Shown here: one piece after another, positions 9,341 to 17,774 of the stretch
How the letters are laid out: each line of letters opens with the position of its first letter
How positions within the stretch are numbered: position 1 is the first letter of the stretch
Assembly (NCBI RefSeq): GCF_015209965.1
Contig: NZ_MU158691.1
Location: 23,500 to 87,499, forward strand
Source: Sphingobacterium pedocola
GTDB lineage: Bacteria > Bacteroidota > Bacteroidia > Sphingobacteriales > Sphingobacteriaceae
Length of the DNA stretch: 64,000 nt
Reading direction: 5' to 3'
Made by a program: the position numbers and the translations under genes
The notes under the pieces: generated by a model
The model's input: the letters and a program-made list of their open reading frames with translations, nothing else
Told to the model about the DNA's origin: nothing
The model's database searches: none

Positions 9341-12300
9341 TTATAACCCTATAACTAGATTTAATCCAAAGGTTCTGGTAGCGGGAAATTGTCCAAGCTC
9401 AAAACCACGGGTAATATCTCCATTACCTAGTGTGCCAAATTCGGGATCAAATGCTGGCCAGGTCGACCAAATAAATAAATCCCTCCCGAACACTCCAACG
9501 GTTGCACGTTGTAAACCGATGTGGGAAAGCAATGTCGGACTTAAACTGTAGTCGAAACGTACCTCACGAAGCTTTAGGAAGTCAGTGGAATAGGATGTAC
9601 CTTCTACATTGTCGCGACCTAAATGTGCATTGTAGTAGTCCCATACATTTGTTGCAATCACATCGTTAGGTCGGTAGGTACCGTCACCATTATCAATCAC
9701 TCCATTTCCGATAATTCCATTGTATCGTCCAGGCAATGTGTTTTTTGTTTTCCCTTGCTCACCATGTACTGCTGAGGTTAATGAATATCCAACGGCTCCG
9801 AATTGGGCGTCAAACATAAATCCTAAACGGAATTGTTTATAACGAAATTCGTTATGTAAGCCTACTCTCCAAGCTGGATTTGTCTGGCCAATATATTGCA
9901 TGGTATCGGTTAACATCGGAAGGCCGTTTTCGTAAATAATCTGTCCATCTGGGGCGCGTAGGTAACCGCGGCCATAAAGATCGTCCATCCGTGAACCTAC
10001 TTTTGCAATAATAGCACCACGGCTTCCCGGTCCATTCTGCAGGATCATCTCTTCCATATCTTCAGTCAATTCCAGTACTTTATTTTTATTTGTACTGAAG
10101 GTAGGACTCATTGTCCATTGGAAGTTTTCTTTTCGAATAGGAATAATCCTAGACTCTAGTTCAAAGCCGCTATTTCGAAGTAATCCGGCATTTACCAGTA
10201 TGTTTGTTGCTCCGGAAGATCTATCTACTATAGCCCTTAGATGTTGATTTGATGTCTTGGCCGTATAATAAGTCATGTTGAGTGAGAATCGTCCCGAAAA
10301 CATAGCGATATCTGCGCCTGCCTCATAACTCCAAGTGCTCAAGGGTTCGAGTAACAAATTCGGCATTCCCGTTGGGTTAGAGCGTCCACCTGGAAAGGTG
10401 GGGTCAACATTGTAATTGTATGAGGTTTGATACGCCGTCATTGTGCCACTTCCAACCTCAGCAGCAGATCCGCGAAATTTGAGAAGCGAAAATTGCTTTG
10501 GTAAATTGATTACATCGGATAACACAAAACTTAAATTGAATGAAGGATAGCGGAATGGATCCCCTTTGTTTATAGGGGAAGCTAATGCACTGTTCCAATC
10601 GTTCCGGAAAGAAAGATCGGCAAATAAAAAGTCTTTGTAGGAAATCGTACCCAGTGCGTATATACTATTAATTACTAATTCACTGCGATATGGTGTGCTA
10701 ATTAAGACACCCGCCGCATTGCCAAGATTAAAAATGCCAGGATAAGCTAAGGAATCAGCTGCATTGCGTTCCAATGAACTTTCATTGCGCAGTGTACTTC
10801 CCCCCGCTGTCAAACGTATTTTAAAATCTGAATTAATTTCTTTATTATAGGTCAACATGATGTCGGACGAGGATTCCGTGTTATTGATGGTTTGGGTGCG
10901 ATACATCCCCTTACGAAATTTTTCGGTATCCCAAGGGCGTTGCTGACTTCTGTTTTCTGCATTTAAATCTAAGGTAGTTCGAACCATTAATTGCCATTCG
11001 TCGGAGAATTTATAAGAAGCTTCCACATTACCCGTTAATCCATGTCGTTTATTTTTATTCAACATCTCGTTGCTAATAAGATAAGGATTGTCGACCAAAC
11101 TGCTATACGGATAATTTTGAAAAATATTCTCTTGACCATGTTGCCAATAATCTTTCAACCAATCCAACGACGCATTAGGTTGCCAGAACATGTTCCAATA
11201 CATAAGCGATTGATTATTGTAACCAGAAGAGGGCAAATTATCACTTCGATTTTGGCGATAGTTTAACCGTACTTGTATTCTTAATTTGTCCGTTACATTG
11301 TGACCCGCTGTCAAGGAAGCATTGTTTCGTTCATAACCCGTGTTTGGAAGGATCCAATTGTTACGTAGATCGGTAAAGGAAAAGCGGACCTGCGTTTTCT
11401 CATCACCACCATCTAAACTCACCGAATTGGTAAATGTTGTCCCTGTTTGGAAAAAGTTTTTGCGTTCATTGGGATAGGCCTGCCAAAGTGTGCGTTCGGT
11501 AGCACGGGTTTGTGTTACCGGGTCGTACTGGAAAAAGTACTGACCGTCAAATTTTGGTCCCCAAGCCGAACTCGTGCTACGGGTACTAGCACCATCTGGG
11601 CCTGCTAAAAAGGAATAATAACGTACACCTTCCGTACCTTGTCCATACTCGTATTGATAATCGGGCCATCTGGAAATAGATTCCATCGTAGCATTTGAAG
11701 TCAGTGTAACACCAATACCTTTTCTCGCCTTGCCGGATTTTGTCGTGATAACGATCGCGCCATTTGCGCCACGTTGACCATAGAGTGCTGTTGCATTTGC
11801 TCCTTTGAGCACTGTTAATGTCTCAATGTCCTCGGGATTGATATCGTTGATCCCCGTTCCAAAGTCGGTCGGCGAATCCCCCCCTAAATAAGCTCCTGAT
11901 CCAGTTCCCACCTGATTCCCGCTGCTGTTACTCACAACAACTCCATCAATTACGATTAGCGCATCATTGCTTCCCGTAATGTTATTCTCTCCTCGAAGGA
12001 TAATTTTATTTGAACCAGCTGGTCCAGCTCCAGAACGGACTAAGTTCACACCAGCGACACGACCTGATAGCGCCTCAGACCAGTTATTAGGTAAGGCATC
12101 GGTCAGCTGTTCGCCTTTCAACTCTGTAGCTGCATAGCCTAGCGCCTTCTTTTGTCGTTCTATTCCCAACGCCGTGACAACAACCTCCGTTATTTCTTGC
12201 GAAGATTCGGTAAGAGAAACCACTATATTTTCAGCGTTTTCTGTATATGCCTTTGTAAAAGTCTCATAACCGATCAATTGGAAGCTAACCTGAGCGCCAA

Positions 12301-12574
12301 TAGGTACATCAAGTTCAAATGTTCCATCTGCCTTGGTAGATAGCAACGATTGTCCATTCACACGTATCGAAACTGATCCCAAAGGTTGGCTTGTACTGCC
12401 ATCTACTGTTCTTCCTTTGATCCGGACCTTTTCCTGGCTGCTTGTCTGCTCCATGGGATGAACAACGTTGGCATACACATTACTTCCCGAATAGCAAGCT
12501 GTAGCCAAAGCAAGCCATAAAACCTTCGAAAGGTTTTTTTTGGGTTTTACTTTTTCAAGCTTTCTTGTTAACAT
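9341..12574 (-). CDS. SusC/RagA-family TonB-dependent outer-membrane transporter
   Basis: This 1077-aa energised outer-membrane channel begins with a signal sequence after a long basic stretch, then a carboxypeptidase-regulatory-like domain (about 50-135, 'IKGRTVDGSTSQPLGSVSIR'), a TonB-box-like 'EVVVTALGIERQKKALGYA' (about 130-150), the SusC plug signature 'VIDGVVVSN' and 'GANATALYGQRGANGAIVIT', and a long barrel ending in 'TFGLNLVIGL', a typical C-terminal beta signal. It is the fourth gene of the glp operon and directly precedes its SusD partner. A SusC embedded between glpF and phosphodiesterase genes suggests import of phosphorylated glycerol compounds too large for porins. Confidence 0.95.
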   Translation of the reverse strand: MLTRKLEKVKPKKNLSKVLWLALATACYSGSNVYANVVHPMEQTSSQEKVRIKGRTVDGSTSQPLGSVSIRVNGQSLLSTKADGTFELDVPIGAQVSFQLIGYETFTKAYTENAENIVVSLTESSQEITEVVVTALGIERQKKALGYAATELKGEQLTDALPNNWSEALSGRVAGVNLVRSGAGPAGSNKIILRGENNITGSNDALIVIDGVVVSNSSGNQVGTGSGAYLGGDSPTDFGTGINDINPEDIETLTVLKGANATALYGQRGANGAIVITTKSGKARKGIGVTLTSNATMESISRWPDYQYEYGQGTEGVRYYSFLAGPDGASTRSTSSAWGPKFDGQYFFQYDPVTQTRATERTLWQAYPNERKNFFQTGTTFTNSVSLDGGDEKTQVRFSFTDLRNNWILPNTGYERNNASLTAGHNVTDKLRIQVRLNYRQNRSDNLPSSGYNNQSLMYWNMFWQPNASLDWLKDYWQHGQENIFQNYPYSSLVDNPYLISNEMLNKNKRHGLTGNVEASYKFSDEWQLMVRTTLDLNAENRSQQRPWDTEKFRKGMYRTQTINNTESSSDIMLTYNKEINSDFKIRLTAGGSTLRNESSLERNAADSLAYPGIFNLGNAAGVLISTPYRSELVINSIYALGTISYKDFLFADLSFRNDWNSALASPINKGDPFRYPSFNLSFVLSDVINLPKQFSLLKFRGSAAEVGSGTMTAYQTSYNYNVDPTFPGGRSNPTGMPNLLLEPLSTWSYEAGADIAMFSGRFSLNMTYYTAKTSNQHLRAIVDRSSGATNILVNAGLLRNSGFELESRIIPIRKENFQWTMSPTFSTNKNKVLELTEDMEEMILQNGPGSRGAIIAKVGSRMDDLYGRGYLRAPDGQIIYENGLPMLTDTMQYIGQTNPAWRVGLHNEFRYKQFRLGFMFDAQFGAVGYSLTSAVHGEQGKTKNTLPGRYNGIIGNGVIDNGDGTYRPNDVIATNVWDYYNAHLGRDNVEGTSYSTDFLKLREVRFDYSLSPTLLSHIGLQRATVGVFGRDLFIWSTWPAFDPEFGTLGNGDITRGFELGQFPATRTFGLNLVIGL

Positions 12575-12648
12575 AAGGTTTTCTTTATTTTAATATTGGT
12601 TACAAAAATGTGCTTTCTAATATTAACGCAATGTTAATTTATGCGTTT

Positions 12649-13374
12649 TTAATTCAATATGCCGTATAATAACGCAGCTGTAATACCTCCGACCATTGGA
12701 CCGAGTATGGGTATCCATGCGTAAGAAACGTTAAAATTTGCTTTGTTTTTAATAGGTAAAATAGCGTGTATAATGCGGGGACCTAAGTCTCTGGCAGGGT
12801 TAATGGCATATCCAGTTGTGCCGCCCAATGATAGACCGATGGCCCATACCAAAAAGGCGACGGGTATAGCACCGATCGATCCCAATCCAATAGGCGTAGA
12901 GTCGGATAGCGACGCATCTTTAAAATGCAAAATTGTGAAAATAAGTACAAAGGTGCCAAGCACCTCGCTAAAAAGATTGATCGGTAAATTTCGGATTGCC
13001 GGAGACGTACAAAAGACAGCTTGTTTTGCGCCGGCATCATCCGTCTGGTCAAAATGATCTTTGTACATAATCCATACCAATAATGCGCCGATCATTGCAC
13101 CGAAAAGTTGGGCGAGCATGTACGATAGGGTAGTAGACATGTCCAATTTTCCTAAGGCAAAATTGGCTATACTAACCGCCCAATTTAAGTGGGCACCGCT
13201 ATGCGGACCGGCGATATTTACGCCTACAAATACGGCTAGCGCCCAGCCTGTGCAAATTACAATCCAACCCGAATTATTGCCTTTGGTGTTTTTTAAAACT
13301 ACATTGGCAACCACCCCTCCACCTAAGAGGATCATCGCACCGGTGCCTATTAATTCTGCTACAAATGGTGTCAT
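12649..13374 (-). CDS. glpF: Glycerol facilitator GlpF (MIP family) with NWA first motif
   Basis: This is a 241-aa inner-membrane channel for glycerol diffusion. Six spans and two half-helices are visible. The second signature 'GYAINPARDLGPR' is normal and has the Arg-Asp pair characteristic of glycerol facilitators rather than water channels. The first signature is 'SGAHLNWAVSIA': Trp replaces the Pro of the canonical NPA, read directly from the codon tgg, while the key Asn is kept. It lies 28 nt after glpK and 74 nt before susC, so it joins the glycerol-catabolic and import halves of the locus. Confidence 0.93.
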   Translation of the reverse strand: MTPFVAELIGTGAMILLGGGVVANVVLKNTKGNNSGWIVICTGWALAVFVGVNIAGPHSGAHLNWAVSIANFALGKLDMSTTLSYMLAQLFGAMIGALLVWIMYKDHFDQTDDAGAKQAVFCTSPAIRNLPINLFSEVLGTFVLIFTILHFKDASLSDSTPIGLGSIGAIPVAFLVWAIGLSLGGTTGYAINPARDLGPRIIHAILPIKNKANFNVSYAWIPILGPMVGGITAALLYGILN

Positions 13375-13402
13375 AACAATAAGGTTTTATAATGTTGGAT
13401 AA

Positions 13403-14899
13403 CTAATTATAATCAGCCCAGAATTTTGCGGTATCTGTAGCCCTCTTCCATTCATGAAGCTGTATTCCGAAATCTTTCTCCGTGGCAAAATGGAAAGTTT
13501 TGTCTTCTTTCCACAGCGTCTTTAGTTCCTCGATATCTTTCCAGTATCCAACAGCTAAACCAGCTAAAAAAGCAGCTCCCATCGCTGTGGTCTCCGTAAT
13601 AGCTGGTCTTACCACGTTGGTCTTTAGGATATCTGCCTGGAATTGCATCAGGAAATTATTATTGGTTGCTCCGCCATCAACGCGCAATTCTTTGATTTTC
13701 GCTTTCGAGTCTATTTCCATGGCTTTTAAAATGTCGTAGGTTTGGTAAGCAATGCTCTCCAGAGCAGCCCGCGCGACATGTGCATCGTTAGATCCCCTTG
13801 AAAGGCCCAATAAAGTTCCCCTTGCCTGCGAATTCCAATGCGGGGCACCAAGGCCGGAAAAAGCGGGAACGAGATAAACCCCGTCTGTATTGGGCACACT
13901 TGTCGCTAATTTTTCAATTTCATTGGATTTTCTTATTATTCCCAACTCATCGCGTAGCCACTGTACCACCGCACCGCCAATGAAGATGCTTCCTTCCAGT
14001 GCATAGTTCACTTCATTGCCGATTTTCCACGCAACGGTCGTCACCAGGTTATTTTTCGAAATAACCGGTTTGTCGCCAATATTCATGAGTAAAAAACACC
14101 CTGTACCGTATGTGTTTTTTACCATACCCTTCTGTGTGCAAAGCTGACCGAATAACGCGGCTTGTTGGTCGCCTGCTATACCGGCAATAGGAATGCGATT
14201 GGTTCCCAGTTCTGTACTTGTTTCGCCATATACTTCTGAGCTACTGCATACCTCTGGCAGCATGGATTTGGGAATTTCAAAAATGTCTAACAGTTCATCA
14301 TCCCATGTTAGTGTATTGATATTAAAGAGAAGTGTCCGTGATGCGTTTGTTACGTCCGTGATGTGTTTCTCTCCGTTTGTTAAATTATAAACTAACCAAG
14401 AGTCCACTGTTCCAAAAGCGAGTTCCCCCTTCTCAGCCATAGCCCGTGCACCGCTTACATGGTTTAGAATCCAGTTTATTTTGGAAGCCGAGAAATAAGA
14501 GTCAATTAACAATCCGGTCTTTTCCTGAATAATTTTATCTAAACCTTTTTCGGCTATTGTTTTGCAGTAATCCGCGGTGCGTCGATCCTGCCATACAATC
14601 GCATGGTAAATAGGCTTGCCCGTTTTTTTATTCCATACAATCGTAGTTTCCCGTTGGTTGGTAATACCTATCGCTTTTATGGATTCCGTTCTTAGTTTGG
14701 ATTTAGCAATAACTTCTGTCATTACGGCGACTTGCGTAGACCAAATTTCTTGGGCATCGTGTTCTACCCAGCCTGATTTCGGGAAAATCTGCGTAAATTC
14801 CTTTTGGGCTATATTGATTATTTTCCCCCGTTTGTCGAATAGAATAGCTCTAGAACTTGTCGTTCCCTGATCCAAAGAAAGTATATACTCCTTCTTCAT
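13403..14899 (-). CDS. glpK: Glycerol kinase GlpK
   Basis: GlpK phosphorylates glycerol with ATP to sn-glycerol-3-phosphate in the cytosol. The 498-aa length is standard for this FGGY-family enzyme. Signatures include the phosphate-binding 'LSLDQGTTSSRAILFD' at the N-terminus, 'ITNQRETTIVW' (about 80-90), 'WQDRRTADYC' for glycerol binding, 'NTYGTGCFLL' (about 263-272) and the adenosine motif 'LRVDGGATNNNFLMQFQAD' (about 407-425). It follows glpD by 31 nt and precedes glpF by 28 nt, in the order glpD-glpK-glpF. Confidence 0.97.
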   Translation of the reverse strand: MKKEYILSLDQGTTSSRAILFDKRGKIINIAQKEFTQIFPKSGWVEHDAQEIWSTQVAVMTEVIAKSKLRTESIKAIGITNQRETTIVWNKKTGKPIYHAIVWQDRRTADYCKTIAEKGLDKIIQEKTGLLIDSYFSASKINWILNHVSGARAMAEKGELAFGTVDSWLVYNLTNGEKHITDVTNASRTLLFNINTLTWDDELLDIFEIPKSMLPEVCSSSEVYGETSTELGTNRIPIAGIAGDQQAALFGQLCTQKGMVKNTYGTGCFLLMNIGDKPVISKNNLVTTVAWKIGNEVNYALEGSIFIGGAVVQWLRDELGIIRKSNEIEKLATSVPNTDGVYLVPAFSGLGAPHWNSQARGTLLGLSRGSNDAHVARAALESIAYQTYDILKAMEIDSKAKIKELRVDGGATNNNFLMQFQADILKTNVVRPAITETTAMGAAFLAGLAVGYWKDIEELKTLWKEDKTFHFATEKDFGIQLHEWKRATDTAKFWADYN

Positions 14900-14930
14900 G
14901 TGTTTATGGTTTATGTGGTTATCATGTAAT

Positions 14931-16496
14931 TTATATGGTGTACTTTTTTACCAATTGGTCATATTCTTTTATCTCTTTCATTACCCATTCTTCGTCTTTA
15001 CCCATTTCTTTTGCCATGATTCGAGCGACTACCGGAGCCGCCTCCAACGAAGCTTTCGCATCGAGTAGCAACAATCGCGTTCGTCTTGCTAGGAAGTCTT
15101 CCACTTTGACGATCATCTCGTTTCGGCATGCCCATATCACTTCAGCTGCGGTATAGTCGTAGCTTTCATGAAGTTTTTCATATAAAGTAGGATCCATTTG
15201 CGACAACGCCTGTATCGCCCGAAAGTCGCTGCCGTATACTTGCCAATGCCCTTTTCTTTTCTCCGATGTGGATCCATGAATAGCAAGGTGATGTGTCTGG
15301 CATTTCCGGTTTTCCAGTCCGACAGTCCGTATGGCCATATCGACCGTCTCTTCACCCATCTTGCGGTAGGTGGTCCATTTTCCACCGGTAATTGTAATGA
15401 GATTGGATTCACTTTTCAATAATTTATGATCGCGGGAGATCTCTTTTGTACTATTTCCGTCTCCATGTTTTGGAGCAGCCAAAGGACGTAATCCTGCAAA
15501 TATGCTCAATACATCTTGACGGGTAGGTGCATTTTCCAGGTAGTCATTTGCCGTGTCCAAGATAAATTGAATCTCCTCTTCCAACGGGCGTGGTTCGATC
15601 TGATTTTCATGTAATGGCGTATCTGTAGTACCCAGTAGTACTTTACCATGCCAGGGGACACCGAACAAGACCCTACCGTCACTAGTTTCGGGAATCATAA
15701 GGGCGTCTTCATTTCCCAAGAATTTTTTGTCAATTACAATGTGCGCTCCCTGGCTCGGTCTTACGAGGTTTTGATGGGTTGCTGTGTCTAGTTTTAGTAT
15801 CTCATCTACAAAGATACCGGTCGCGTTGATGAGCGCTTTGGTCCTAACGGTATAAACTTTATCTGTAGTTTTATCCATAAAAGACAGACCATTCACTTTG
15901 CCGGTATTGCTTTTGGTTATTTGCGTTACCTGCGCATAGTTAAGGACCGTTGCTCCGTGTTCTGCAGCGGTTTGTGCGAGATTTATGGCCAACCGGGCAT
16001 CGTCAAATTGACCGTCATAATATTGAATACCTCCCTTTAAACCCTTCTCTTTTACTTTCGGTATCTTATTAATTACTTCGTTTTTGTTGAGCAGTGTTGA
16101 CTTTCCGATTCTTAAATTTCCGGCCATCCAATCGTAAAATTTTAATCCGATAAGAAATTTTAATTTATTGAATGTACTGTAAGAAGGTATTACAAAGCTC
16201 TGAACAAATGAAACGTGTGGCGCATTTTGAAATATCAGCCCTCTTTCTTTTAATGCAGACTTTACCAGTTTTATATCCCCGTTTGCTAAATAGCGTACGC
16301 CGCCGTGAACTAACTTCGTGCTTTTACTAGAGGTTCCTTTTGCAAAATCATACATTTCAACCAACAATGTTTTGTAACCCCTTGATGCAGCATCAACAGC
16401 AATTCCAAGTCCGGTGGCCCCTCCACCAATTATGGTTACATCCCACTCCTCTGTCGTATTGATGGAATTATAAGCTTCGTTTCTTGTGAACTTCAT
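14931..16496 (-). CDS. glpD: Aerobic glycerol-3-phosphate dehydrogenase GlpD
   Basis: This FAD-dependent, membrane-associated enzyme oxidises glycerol-3-phosphate to dihydroxyacetone phosphate and feeds electrons to quinones. The 521-aa protein has the dinucleotide-binding 'VTIIGGGATGLGIAVDAASRG' (about 20-40) and the family signature 'DFAKGTSSKSTKLVHGGVRYL' (about 51-71). A middle DAO domain includes 'SQGAHIVID' and 'GVPWHGKVLLGTTDTP', and a C-terminal helical domain ends the protein. It is the first gene of the long leftward operon, divergent from glpR, and probably the primary target of GlpR repression. Confidence 0.96.
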   Translation of the reverse strand: MKFTRNEAYNSINTTEEWDVTIIGGGATGLGIAVDAASRGYKTLLVEMYDFAKGTSSKSTKLVHGGVRYLANGDIKLVKSALKERGLIFQNAPHVSFVQSFVIPSYSTFNKLKFLIGLKFYDWMAGNLRIGKSTLLNKNEVINKIPKVKEKGLKGGIQYYDGQFDDARLAINLAQTAAEHGATVLNYAQVTQITKSNTGKVNGLSFMDKTTDKVYTVRTKALINATGIFVDEILKLDTATHQNLVRPSQGAHIVIDKKFLGNEDALMIPETSDGRVLFGVPWHGKVLLGTTDTPLHENQIEPRPLEEEIQFILDTANDYLENAPTRQDVLSIFAGLRPLAAPKHGDGNSTKEISRDHKLLKSESNLITITGGKWTTYRKMGEETVDMAIRTVGLENRKCQTHHLAIHGSTSEKRKGHWQVYGSDFRAIQALSQMDPTLYEKLHESYDYTAAEVIWACRNEMIVKVEDFLARRTRLLLLDAKASLEAAPVVARIMAKEMGKDEEWVMKEIKEYDQLVKKYTI

Positions 16497-16703
16497 TTTG
16501 TTTAATGATGATTTTGTTTTATTTATGATGTAAATATATCAAAAATCGTAAATAAACGAAACTTTGTGAAACAAAAAATAATTTTATCTTTTTTGTTAAA
16601 GAAGTTCCTTACATTAGAAATATGAAATACCCATGAATCCGTGTGTCAACACAATGTACATTCACGGGTATTCCCCATAACCTTTTAAACAGATACATAT
16701 TAT
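16497..16703. promoter_or_regulatory. Divergent glpD / glpR control region
   Basis: This 207-nt AT-rich region separates the two divergent genes. On the minus strand, near the glpD side, the inverted repeat TCGT-AAATAA-ACGA (16546-16559) overlaps a -7-like box (CAAAAATC on the plus strand, 16540-16547, one mismatch to the Bacteroidetes consensus). Adjacent GAAAC repeats (16559-16572) resemble DeoR-family operator half-sites. Nearer glpR, a strong hairpin pairs AATACCCATGAAT (16626-16638) with ATTCACGGGTATT (16660-16672), one mismatch, with a further TGTGT/ACACA inner stem; it could be an operator or a leader structure in the glpR transcript. The assignment to GlpR is inferred from position. 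Confidence 0.5.
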
Positions 16704-17471
16704 ATGAATAATGTTGAGCGCCACCAATATATTATACGGAAGATAAAGCAAGACGGACATGTCTCTGTATTGGATTTATGTGATAATTTAAAAGTATCTT
16801 CTGTAACAATTAGAAAGGATTTGCAGTTTTTGGAAGATAGTGGCTTGGTGTATCGTACACATGGTGGTGCGACATCGCAGAATCCATATCAAACTGATAG
16901 AACCGTTTTTGAGAAAGAAAAAATCCATGAATCGGAAAAAATAAGGATTGCAAAAGCGGCTTCTAACCTGGTAATCAATAACGATTCGATTATTATCGGA
17001 TCGGGAACGACTACTCAGTTTTTTGCACGTCAATTGGCCCCTCAAGGCAATCTTACCGTAGTGACATCAGCCTTGAATGTAACCCTGGAGCTAATTAAAC
17101 ACGAGAATGTGGAGATTATTCAACTAGGAGGAGCTGTACGAAAGACTTCGACCTCCGTAACAGGTCAGTATGCACACACTACGCTCGACAACTTTTTCTG
17201 TTCAAAGCTGTTTTTGGGTGTAGACGGTATAGACCTGGATTTTGGTATTTCTACGACTAATGCGCAGGAAGCTATATTGAATATGAAGATGATCGACGTC
17301 GCACAACAGGTCATCGTTCTTGCAGACGCAAGTAAATTCGGCCGTAAAAGTTTTGGGAAAATTGTTGATTTTTCCAAAATAGACATGATCATCAGTGACG
17401 ACATACCGCCAAAATTCAAAGAATTATTTGATTCGTTAGGTATAGAAACCATAATATGTAAGTCTGATTAG
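16704..17471 (+). CDS. glpR: DeoR-family transcriptional regulator, GlpR-like
   Basis: This is a 255-aa cytosolic repressor of the DeoR family. The N-terminal winged helix ('RHQYIIRKIKQDGHVSVLDLCDNLKVSSVTIRKDL', about 6-40) is followed by the family's 'GLVYRTHGGA' (about 48-57). The effector domain has 'IGSGTTTQFFARQL' (about 98-111), 'QLGGAVRKTSTSVTG' and 'FLGVDGI', which form the sugar-phosphate site. In E. coli the inducer of GlpR is glycerol-3-phosphate; here that is inferred from its position divergent to glpD. It is separated from the ABC transporter gene downstream by 303 nt containing an inverted repeat, so it is probably monocistronic. Confidence 0.9.
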   Translation: MNNVERHQYIIRKIKQDGHVSVLDLCDNLKVSSVTIRKDLQFLEDSGLVYRTHGGATSQNPYQTDRTVFEKEKIHESEKIRIAKAASNLVINNDSIIIGSGTTTQFFARQLAPQGNLTVVTSALNVTLELIKHENVEIIQLGGAVRKTSTSVTGQYAHTTLDNFFCSKLFLGVDGIDLDFGISTTNAQEAILNMKMIDVAQQVIVLADASKFGRKSFGKIVDFSKIDMIISDDIPPKFKELFDSLGIETIICKSD

Positions 17472-17774
17472 GAATGCGTTCCCGATTCTTGCAGAAGTTT
17501 AATAAGCGACTGGATTGTTCGGGAGATAACTTAATATATAATTTTAGATAGTTTATTGATCCGTGTGCATATGTATTAATTTGTCATCCTGACGAAAGGA
17601 ATGGCGAAGCAATCATTCATGCCGTTTAATACAAGCACGAATGAATAAGGAACAAAAAACTACTTTGATAACTGTCCAGATACTTCGGCAAGCCTCAGTA
17701 TGACATTATTAAGTCGGTTTTTTTTATAATGTATCACGGATTAAACTAGTAATCAATTAACAAGTATAAGCAGT
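17472..17774. repeat. Gene-free stretch with dispersed inverted repeat (17582-17705)
   Basis: The 303-nt gap holds an inverted repeat whose outer arms are TGTCATCCTGACG (17582-17594) and a partner ending CCTCAGTATGACA (17693-17705), with an inner ATTCAT/ATGAAT pairing. It shares 'GAAGCAATC' and the GTCAT...ATGAC frame with repeats at 38826-38912 and 62268-62480, so it belongs to a dispersed intergenic family. It may act as a transcription end or processing site after glpR. No small gene was recognised. Confidence 0.6.
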
